NCBI GenBank assembly: GCA_039029935.1
Contig: JBCCFC010000180.1
Location: forward strand, 1 to 14,617
Length of the DNA stretch: 14,617 nt
Reading direction: 5' to 3'
Source: G039029935 sp039029935
GTDB taxonomy: Bacteria > Chloroflexota > Anaerolineae > Caldilineales > Caldilineaceae
The notes beneath the pieces were generated by a model. It saw only the letters and a list, made by a program, of their open reading frames with translations. It did not search any database and was not told where the DNA came from. Both the position numbers and the translations under genes were made by a program. Below, in pieces: positions 1 to 6,120 of the stretch (position 1 is the stretch's first letter; every line of letters starts with the position of its first letter).

Positions 1-48
1 AGTTGAAAGGTTGAAGAGTTGAAAGGTTGAAGAGTTGAAGAGTCAACA
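1..48. repeat. Octamer tandem repeat (AGTTGAAA/GGTTGAAG type)
   Basis: The first 40 bases read as consecutive 8-mers: AGTTGAAA, GGTTGAAG, AGTTGAAA, GGTTGAAG, AGTTGAAG, followed by a degenerate AGTCAACA. It is effectively a 16-bp unit present twice plus partial units, and the array may begin outside the window. No gene is visible in it. Confidence 0.85.
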
Positions 49-53
49 TATTC

Positions 54-123
54 ACTCATCACTCATCACTCATCACTCATCACTCATCACTCATCACTAT
101 TCACTGTTAACTGTTAACTGTTT
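54..123. repeat. Heptamer tandem repeat array
   Basis: Six perfect ACTCATC copies lie at 54-95, followed by ACTATTC (96-102), ACTGTTA (103-109), ACTGTTA (110-116) and ACTGTTT (117-123). The 7-bp phase is kept while the sequence drifts. The last units contain the stop codon of the adjacent minus-strand gene (TTA at 114-116), so the coding sequence ends inside the array. Such short tandemly repeated sequences arise by slippage; no regulatory role can be read from the sequence. Confidence 0.9.
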
Positions 124-1841
124 GGTACGTCCTGTGGAGCCATGACAAAGGCGTATTCAAATAGATAGAGTCCGACAATGGCACAAAGTCCGGCAACGGC
201 TCCCGTGAGTGGGACGCCCATGTTCATGCCGATAAAGACCAAAATCAGCGGAATGGCGTGGCCGAGCGCGATGCTGCCATACCAGAAATGCTCGCGATAT
301 TTGCCGTGACTGATGTCGTGGGCGGCTCTGGCTGCGACTTCACTGGCGTGAGGAATGCCAAACTCGCCAAAGAGCGTGACAAATAGATCGATGAAAAGCA
401 TCGCCACAAAGGTGATGATGGTGACGTTGGTCAATTCTATGGGTAGGGTCATGAAAATATCCACAAGCAGGAGTGTACCCGCACCGACCATCAGTGCCTG
501 AATCACCAAGTGAGCGGGCAACAGCGTACTCTGCCAGAGGTCACGACCTTCGGCCTGCGCAAAGAGGAAGGCAGTGTAAATGGCTGTACCAACCGCAAGC
601 GCAAAGCCGCTCCATAAGAAGAAGGGACGCACCGATGCCGCCATGCTTTCACTGGCAATACCCGCATAGGTGGCGATTTCGAGCAGCCACCACACGGCGG
701 TAATGACGCTAAAGCCGATGAGGATAAATGCCCCCCGTGTCAGCCAACTGCGCCATTGGGGACGCATTAAAATATAGATAAAGCGTTCTGGGCGGTCGAG
801 ATCATAAACGAGCAAGCCCGTTGTGATGGCGATAAAGAGCAGTGTCAGGAAGCCACCCACAATAGCAGTCAACGCGTCAAAGGCAAAGAGTCCCAAACTC
901 CAGCCCAAGCTCAGAATCATGAAGATGCCACTGCCGATGCCCTTTGTGACCAAGTAGCTGGGGACAGGCCAATGCCAAGGAATGAGGTGCTGCGCATTGT
1001 ATGATGTCTGTACCATATGCTCGGCCATACGACCATTACCGATGTTGATCGGATTTTGAGCATCGCCAGCCCCAGCACCCTGTGGCTGTGGTTTACGGAG
1101 CGGTGTACCCGAGCTAGATTTCTTGTTAGAAGCCCGGTTCGCATCCGGATTGTACCACTCATCAGCACTGTGACCATGGGTGCTGTGACTATTGGTGTTA
1201 TGCCCATTGTTATCACCCGATGAGCCATGCAAAGGCATAACATCTGCCCAGAGGAACGTCTCCGGTGTACGCTCGGTTGCGGTTGGATGGAGTGAAATTT
1301 CATTTCCCTCAATGTAGAAAAGTTTGGGCGCGGTTCCCTGTTCTGGCTTGCGAACCGTGACTTTTTCTGTGGCAAGAATCTGGCTGATTTCCGTGCTTGG
1401 GTTGTCCATATCCCCCGCAATGATGGCATGTTCGGGACAGACGACGACACAGGCTGGTTCCAGACCGATGTCGGTGCGGTGTGCGCAGAAGTGGCACTTG
1501 GCCGCCGTGTGTGTGTCCGGATCGATGTAGATGGCATCGTATGGACACGCCTGCATACAGGCTTTACAGCCGATACAGGCATCCGAGTCAAATTCAACAA
1601 TGCCGTCTTCCCGCTGGTACATGGCTGTCACCGGACAGATGCGTGTACAGGGCGGGTTGTCACAATGGTTACAGCGCGACACCTGAAAATGGCGTGTGCT
1701 GTTTGGATATTCGCCCGTTTCGGTATACTTGACCCATGTACGATTGACGCCCAACGGGACCTCATTCTCGCTTTTACAGGCCGTTGAACAGGCATGACAA
1801 CCGATACATTTGCGGTTGTCAATGACAAATCCATAATTCAT
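114..1841 (-). CDS. Fused 4Fe-4S ferredoxin / NrfD-type membrane subunit (PsrB-PsrC/NrfC-NrfD fusion)
   Basis: This is a predicted 575-residue electron-transfer and membrane quinone-interacting subunit of a respiratory oxidoreductase of the DmsBC/PsrBC/NrfCD type. Sixteen cysteines form four cluster-binding groups: 12/15/18/22, 57/60/65/69, 89/92/95/99 and 116/119/131/135, the standard four [4Fe-4S] pattern. A linker (about 200-295) is rich in Gly, Asn and His, with His at 205, 214, 219, 222 and 224. From about residue 297 to 570 there are eight hydrophobic segments, as expected for NrfD/PsrC. In most systems these two halves are separate proteins, so this is a genuine fusion. No Tat signal is visible at the N-terminus. 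The start is ATG 1841, preceded by GAGAAAGG. The catalytic molybdopterin partner is not in this window, so the substrate (polysulfide, nitrite, DMSO or an ACIII-like role) cannot be assigned. Confidence 0.92.
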   Translation of the reverse strand: MNYGFVIDNRKCIGCHACSTACKSENEVPLGVNRTWVKYTETGEYPNSTRHFQVSRCNHCDNPPCTRICPVTAMYQREDGIVEFDSDACIGCKACMQACPYDAIYIDPDTHTAAKCHFCAHRTDIGLEPACVVVCPEHAIIAGDMDNPSTEISQILATEKVTVRKPEQGTAPKLFYIEGNEISLHPTATERTPETFLWADVMPLHGSSGDNNGHNTNSHSTHGHSADEWYNPDANRASNKKSSSGTPLRKPQPQGAGAGDAQNPINIGNGRMAEHMVQTSYNAQHLIPWHWPVPSYLVTKGIGSGIFMILSLGWSLGLFAFDALTAIVGGFLTLLFIAITTGLLVYDLDRPERFIYILMRPQWRSWLTRGAFILIGFSVITAVWWLLEIATYAGIASESMAASVRPFFLWSGFALAVGTAIYTAFLFAQAEGRDLWQSTLLPAHLVIQALMVGAGTLLLVDIFMTLPIELTNVTIITFVAMLFIDLFVTLFGEFGIPHASEVAARAAHDISHGKYREHFWYGSIALGHAIPLILVFIGMNMGVPLTGAVAGLCAIVGLYLFEYAFVMAPQDVPNS

Positions 1842-2250
1842 GTAAGAGAGCCTTTCTCGTTAAGAGTTGTACATCAAAAATAGACGCTGCATCGTTGCAA
1901 CGTCGATGATTATTTCCTCACTGTATGGTTTGCTGTATAGGTAAGCCTATACGTCACAATAGCCCGCCATTATAACAGCATTTGCCTATAGATTCTATTT
2001 TAGAGTAGGCTATTTTTCGATAATTTTTAAAGATATACCAGTATATCCTTTGTTGTTATTTGCAAACACACCCAATTGGGTGAGAAGTTATTTTTCTGTT
2101 TGCTCAAATTATGCAAGAGCAACACAAGGCAAAAAGCGTGGATGAGTCGTCTCTGGTTTCCGTAAAATGGTAGAACATAGGGGGGCGAAGGACTTTAGAG
2201 AAAGTTTCTCCATGCGGTATAATACGCATACCAAGGCGTAGGTATTAGGT
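1842..2250. promoter_or_regulatory. Palindrome-rich intergenic region upstream of the Fe-S/NrfD gene
   Basis: No convincing gene is present. Four dyads stand out: CGTTGCAACG at 1893-1902; GTATAGG-TAAG-CCTATAC at 1935-1952; GATATAC-CA-GTATATC at 2032-2047; and the perfect 14-mer CACCCAATTGGGTG at 2069-2082. The DNA between about 1975 and 2060 is very AT-rich. The region precedes the minus-strand start at 1841 and the plus-strand NACHT gene, so it is the likely divergent promoter region, and the dyads could be operators. No -35/-10 pair was clear enough to place. Confidence 0.45.
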
Positions 2251-2427
2251 GGTAGCCCTGCTGGATACTTATTTTTACAGAGGAACGCATAAAGCCAGTA
2301 CCACAGATTGGTTATCTGTGACGCAGGTAGCCAACCTACAATACTATCCTTGCAGAGGAAAGGATAAAACCAGTACCACAGATTGATTATCTGTGACGCA
2401 GGTAGCCAACCTGCGATACTATCCTGT
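2251..2427. repeat. 75-bp tandem direct repeat with internal hairpins
   Basis: Two well-conserved 75-bp units lie at 2278-2352 and 2353-2427, and the 27-bp tail of a decayed earlier unit is at 2251-2277 (GGTAGCC at 2251, 2326 and 2401, exactly 75 apart). Each full unit contains the dyad CACAGAT-NNNNN-ATCTGTG (2302-2320, 2377-2395) followed by GCAGGT-AGCCA-ACCTGC, which is perfect in the second unit and decayed in the first. The array ends just upstream of the NACHT start. The unit length is a multiple of three, so spurious open frames run through it on both strands. It could be a REP-like element or tandem operator sites. Confidence 0.85.
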
Positions 2428-2430
2428 GGA

Positions 2431-5400
2431 ATGGCCCAAAGCAACGGAGGTGTATTGCGCTTGCAAACATTTGACCAACAAAACCAAGATGTTCAAAATC
2501 AAACCAATATTGCTGGTGATGTCAATATAGATTCGCAGAGAGCGGCTCGTGACATCAACAATAGCACCGCCGTTGTCGTGGGTGACAACAACACAGTCAT
2601 GGTACTACGGGAATCCGCATCGCCAAAAGACCTACCACGCACATCTGATGCCGAAATCCTTGCACAGATCGAGGACCGCTATTGCCAGCAAATCGTCAAG
2701 CACTATAACCACCTGACGCTGACGGGCTTGCCAGAGCGCGAGACAGGGCTAAACACGGTGCCGTTGGACAAGGTGTTTGTCAAGCTCAACACGGCGGTGG
2801 CGCAGTCGGGTCGTCTGGATAATGCGGCTCAACGCGAATTGATGCGTTTGGAGCAGGCACTTAGCCAGCTAGAGGCCCAGGGAAATGTATGGGGAAATGT
2901 ACAGGGAAATGTACAGGGAAATGCACAGGGCGATAATATGCGGCAACGACAAGAATTGCAAGCGCGCATGGCACAGTTGGAGGCGGAGGCGCGCCCCAAG
3001 ACGGTCACGCTTTCGGTGGCCGAGGCATTGCAGCAATATCCCCATCTGGTGGTCATCGGCGGGCCGGGTACAGGCAAGACCACGCTGACGCGTTGGCTGG
3101 CCGTGATCTTTGCACAGAAACAACAGGCAACCGCCGCAGCATTGGGACCACACTTTGCCCAAAACCGTCTCCCCATTTTGCTCGAACTGCGTCGCTTTGC
3201 ACCCAGATTTGAAGAGGCGATGAAGATATCGAACCCACCCAAGTTGACCACGCTCATTGCCAACTTTATTAGCGGTAATGCCTACTATGAGGACACACCC
3301 GCGTGGTGGATTGAGGATGCCTTGACCGCAGGCCGTTGTATCCTGCTACTGGATGGTGTGGATGAAATTGCGAACTTGGGCGTACGACAGTCGTTGAGTG
3401 ATGCCCTCAATGCCTTTATGCGCACGGCCGGGGCAGACACACAGCGGAACCTCATGCTTGTGACCTCACGTCCACATGGGTTCCAACATGTTGGCTTGGG
3501 TGGAACCTTCCAAACGAGTGAGGTCAAACCATTTCGTGCGGAGGATGTGGTGCAGTTTATCACCCACTGGTATGACAACGCGTATCGTGATTTTGGTGAT
3601 GACTATCGTGAGGAAGCACAGACTCTGGTTGAGGCCATCGCTGACAATCCGCGTGTGACCGAGCTTGCTACCAATCCGCTACTCTGCACCATCATCGCCA
3701 TCGTCTATCGCAACAACCGCGTGTTGCCCAACCGCCGTGTCGAACTCTATCTCAAATGTTGCGAAGCCTTGCTTGACACATGGGAGCGCAACAAGAATAT
3801 CAAAGCATCGGGGCTAATTGGCAAATATGACTGGCAGACCAAACTGGAATTGCTGGCGCCAGTGGCCTATTGGCTGCACAGCGAACGAGAACGCGTGGCT
3901 GCCCCCGAAGAGGCATTTGTGGCGCAACTGTCAGCAACGTTGGTTGTGCGGGGACTGGCAACGGCTGAATTAGCCGACCAAGAGGCACGTCAATTTATAG
4001 GCGTGATTCGGGACCGCAGTGGTATCTTGCAAGGACGTGGCGATGGCTCATTGGAATTTGCCCATCGCACCTTTCAAGAGTATCTGGCTGCACGACATAT
4101 CGCCGCACAACCCTATCCTGGTTATATCGACATGCTGATGCCCCACATGCATGACCAGTGGTGGCGTGAAACACATTTGTTGGTGATTGGCTATTTGGGG
4201 GCGGGGGCAGAGAATGCAGAGAAGGTCGAGCGGTTGTTATTGACGATGCTGAGTGCATCGCCGTTGCCTTGGCACGTGTTCCGTCCGTTCTCGACGCCTA
4301 GAACTTTCCCCAAATGGCTAAATACGCTGGTACTCGTTCGGCAACTCATCTCCATATATTTTCCGAAAGCACAATTAACGGCCAGACTCGCTTGGATACT
4401 ACAGCAAGATTTTGCACTGGTTATGCTGGGCTATCAGGACTGTACCCCTCTGGGGCGGAATGAGCATATACAACAAGAACTTAGCCTGTATGCAGAGCAG
4501 CTACTCCGCCAAATTGCTACAGACCCTGTACGTTATGAAAAGAAAAGTCCTATTTTGTTCCATGCTGCAAAACTTTTATCAGCATCAAATCAACCGACAA
4601 CCATTATTCTCCACTTATTTGTTCAAGCCCTCAAGGATAGTGAGGACTGGCGTGTGAGACAGTCAGCGGCCACTGCGCTAGGAGAATTAGGGGAAGCAAG
4701 CCCAGCGGTGGTAGATGCCCTCATCCAAGCCCTCAAGGACAGTGAGGACTGGCGTGTGAGAAAGTCAGCGACCACTGCGCTAAGAAAGTTAGGGGAAGAA
4801 AGCCCCGCGGTGCTGGATGCCTTCATCCAAGCCTTCAAGGATGTTGATTCTTATGTGAGATATTTAGTGCCCACTGCGCTAGGAGAGTTAGGGGAAGCAA
4901 ACCCCGCGGTGGTGGATGCCCTCATCCAAGCCCTCAATGACAGATTTGGGCATGATGTGAGAAAGTCAGCGACCACTGCACTAGGAGAGTTAGGGGAAGC
5001 TAATCCAGCGGTGGGCGATAACCTCATCCAAGCCTTCGGGGGTAATGATCTGTTACTCGGGGATCATGTGAGACATTTAGTGGCCGCTGCGCTAGGAATG
5101 TTAGGAGAAGCCAGCCCAGCGGCCCTCATCCAAACCCTCAAGGATAGTGAGGACTGGCGTGTGAGACAGTCAGCGGCCTATGCGCTAGGAGAGTTAGGGG
5201 AAGCCAGCCCAACGGTGGTGGATGCCCTCATCCAAGCCCTCAAGGATAGTAATCATGATGTAAGACGGTCAGCGTCGTCTGCGCTAGGAGAGTTAGGGGA
5301 AGCCAATCCAACGGTAGTCGATGCCCTCATCCAAGCCCTCAAGGATAGTAATCATGATGTAAGACGGTCAGCGTCGTCTGCGCTAGGAGAGTTAGGGGAA

Positions 5401-5895
5401 GCAAGCCCAGCGGTGGTGGATGCCCTCATCCAAGCCCTCAAGGATAGTGAGGACTGGCGTGTGAGAGAGTCAGCGACCTCTGCGCTCGGTCAAATCAAGA
5501 TTGAGGACGATGAGCTGTATCTTCGCTCGCTTATTTCTCTCAATCGTTATCTGCATGATGTTGACGACGATGTTCGTCGGACTGCCCTCGAAGTCATCCG
5601 TACCCTCACCGAGGGCCGCCAACTCCCCGGCTATCGCTGGACACCCATCCGCACCCGTCTGCAACGACGACGCTGGTTTGGCTATGGGGCAATTGCATCG
5701 GTGATACTCTTGCTGGTGACGTTGGCTGTCCTGTTGTGGACATCGCTCTCCGCAGGCGCAACGGCGGCGGGTAGTATGCAGTCGAATTGGTGGCTTCAGG
5801 CGGGTGTTGTGGTGTGTAGTGTGCTGGTTATCGCGCTAGGCATCTGCGTGGTGGGCTGGTGGTGGCCGTTGCCAGGGGAACGTCGATGGCGTTGA
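2431..5895 (+). CDS. NACHT-domain NTPase with HEAT repeats and two C-terminal membrane helices (NLR-like)
   Basis: This is a predicted 1154-residue STAND NTPase. Walker A GGPGTGKTT is at residues 210-218, Walker B ILLLDGVDE at 304-312, and the NACHT-associated FAHRTFQEYLAA at 543-554. Residues 733-1050 are an array of nine HEAT units of 33-34 residues (pattern ALKDSxDxxVRxSAxxALGELGE). Two hydrophobic helices lie near 1086-1107 and 1122-1144. The N-terminus has QNQTNIAGDVNI, then VVVGDNNTVMV (48-58), similar to RHIM/BASS-type amyloid signalling motifs. A GNVQ mini-repeat falls near 151-166. Bacterial NACHT proteins are known antiphage sensors, but defence function here is inference. The start is uncertain: ATG 2431 is used, but GGAGG at 2446-2450 better serves TTG 2461. 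A TTG at 2383 lies inside the 75-bp repeat and is unlikely. It stands alone on its strand and has no separate effector gene beside it. Confidence 0.9.
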   Translation: MAQSNGGVLRLQTFDQQNQDVQNQTNIAGDVNIDSQRAARDINNSTAVVVGDNNTVMVLRESASPKDLPRTSDAEILAQIEDRYCQQIVKHYNHLTLTGLPERETGLNTVPLDKVFVKLNTAVAQSGRLDNAAQRELMRLEQALSQLEAQGNVWGNVQGNVQGNAQGDNMRQRQELQARMAQLEAEARPKTVTLSVAEALQQYPHLVVIGGPGTGKTTLTRWLAVIFAQKQQATAAALGPHFAQNRLPILLELRRFAPRFEEAMKISNPPKLTTLIANFISGNAYYEDTPAWWIEDALTAGRCILLLDGVDEIANLGVRQSLSDALNAFMRTAGADTQRNLMLVTSRPHGFQHVGLGGTFQTSEVKPFRAEDVVQFITHWYDNAYRDFGDDYREEAQTLVEAIADNPRVTELATNPLLCTIIAIVYRNNRVLPNRRVELYLKCCEALLDTWERNKNIKASGLIGKYDWQTKLELLAPVAYWLHSERERVAAPEEAFVAQLSATLVVRGLATAELADQEARQFIGVIRDRSGILQGRGDGSLEFAHRTFQEYLAARHIAAQPYPGYIDMLMPHMHDQWWRETHLLVIGYLGAGAENAEKVERLLLTMLSASPLPWHVFRPFSTPRTFPKWLNTLVLVRQLISIYFPKAQLTARLAWILQQDFALVMLGYQDCTPLGRNEHIQQELSLYAEQLLRQIATDPVRYEKKSPILFHAAKLLSASNQPTTIILHLFVQALKDSEDWRVRQSAATALGELGEASPAVVDALIQALKDSEDWRVRKSATTALRKLGEESPAVLDAFIQAFKDVDSYVRYLVPTALGELGEANPAVVDALIQALNDRFGHDVRKSATTALGELGEANPAVGDNLIQAFGGNDLLLGDHVRHLVAAALGMLGEASPAALIQTLKDSEDWRVRQSAAYALGELGEASPTVVDALIQALKDSNHDVRRSASSALGELGEANPTVVDALIQALKDSNHDVRRSASSALGELGEASPAVVDALIQALKDSEDWRVRESATSALGQIKIEDDELYLRSLISLNRYLHDVDDDVRRTALEVIRTLTEGRQLPGYRWTPIRTRLQRRRWFGYGAIASVILLLVTLAVLLWTSLSAGATAAGSMQSNWWLQAGVVVCSVLVIALGICVVGWWWPLPGERRWR
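2446..2463 (+). promoter_or_regulatory. Ribosome binding site suggesting an alternative TTG start for the NACHT gene
   Basis: GGAGG at 2446-2450 is the only strong Shine-Dalgarno near the 5' end. It sits 10 nt before the in-frame TTG at 2461 (and 4 nt before another TTG at 2455). ATG 2431 has only the weak TGTGGA before it. Starting at 2461 gives MQTFDQQNQDVQ..., which matches how I expect such NACHT proteins to begin. Confidence 0.45.
2881..2928 (+). repeat. 12-bp coding minisatellite in the NACHT gene
   Basis: Four tandem copies of a 12-mer: GGAAATGTATGG, GGAAATGTACAG twice, and GGAAATGCACAG, encoding GNVW-GNVQ-GNVQ-GNAQ. It lies between the N-terminal region and the NACHT core, in what looks like a flexible linker, and is in frame by construction. 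Confidence 0.9.
4627..5487 (+). repeat. Tandem 99/102-bp coding repeats (HEAT array)
   Basis: Unit boundaries at the codons for Ala-Leu/Phe or Thr-Leu: 4627, 4729, 4831, 4930, 5032, 5134, 5236, 5335 and 5434, with the last unit diverging after about 5487. Six complete units are 102 bp long (1, 2, 4, 5, 6 and, at least at its start, 9); units 3, 7 and 8 are 99 bp. Similarity is high at nucleotide level, including synonymous sites. Units 7 and 8 (5236-5334, 5335-5433) are identical over roughly their first 72 bases. This indicates recent duplication or gene conversion rather than only protein-level conservation. Confidence 0.9.
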
Positions 5896-5902
5896 TCAAA
5901 AA

Positions 5903-5987
5903 TACTACAACGGATTAAGGAGGGGGAACGGATTTTAGTCTCCGCACACGGTAAAAATCCGCTCCCCCTCCCAAATCCGCTGTAGTA
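5903..5987. repeat. Long imperfect inverted repeat; candidate bidirectional terminator or MITE-like element
   Basis: Two arms of about 34 bp (5903-5936 and 5954-5987) are reverse complements with four mismatches, around a loop of about 17 nt. Each arm starts or ends with TACTACA/TGTAGTA and includes a GGAGGGGGA / TCCCCCTCC core beside CGGATTTT / AAAATCCG. It lies between the convergent 3' ends of the NACHT and DUF5666 genes, where a two-way terminator would be useful, but the arms are longer than usual for a terminator and no flanking target duplication is evident. Confidence 0.7.
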
Positions 5988-5995
5988 GATAGACG

Positions 5996-6013
5996 GGCTT
6001 GATATATCAAGCC
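5996..6013. repeat. 18-bp perfect palindrome
   Basis: GGCTTGATATATCAAGCC is a perfect dyad with no spacer, 8 bp after the long inverted repeat. It may be part of the same intergenic element or a separate site. Confidence 0.75.
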
Positions 6014-6058
6014 GCTACGAGCGATCCGGCACACTCAATGTCGCCTTACATAATGATG

Positions 6059-6120
6059 TACCGATAACTGATATACCGAATACCGACACACCGAACACCG
6101 ACACACCGACACACCGACCT
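6059..6120. repeat. Mixed 7/8-bp tandem repeat (ACCGACAC type) flush with a stop codon
   Basis: From about 6059 the sequence is a chain of ACCGATAA, ACCGAAT, ACCGACAC, ACCGAAC, ACCGACAC, ACCGACAC, ACCGACCT. The array ends at the TAG stop (CTA at 6119-6121) of the minus-strand DUF5666 gene, the same arrangement as at the left edge of the window. Confidence 0.85.

Noticed and set aside
2251..2427. CRISPR-like array at the 75-bp repeat
   Set aside because: Whole units are repeated without variable spacers and there are only two full copies.
2383..2430. TTG start for the NACHT gene at 2383
   Set aside because: It lies within the second 75-bp repeat unit, has no ribosome site, and would add a translated repeat tail to the protein.
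2109..2444. 111-codon minus-strand open frame with a repeated 25-residue segment
   Set aside because: It is the translation of the 75-bp DNA repeat, kept open because 75 is divisible by three. It has no ribosome site and overlaps the NACHT start; the protein has no natural character outside the repeat.
4627..5487. CRISPR-like array
   Set aside because: The regular 99/102-bp units are in-frame HEAT codons with no unique spacers between identical repeats.
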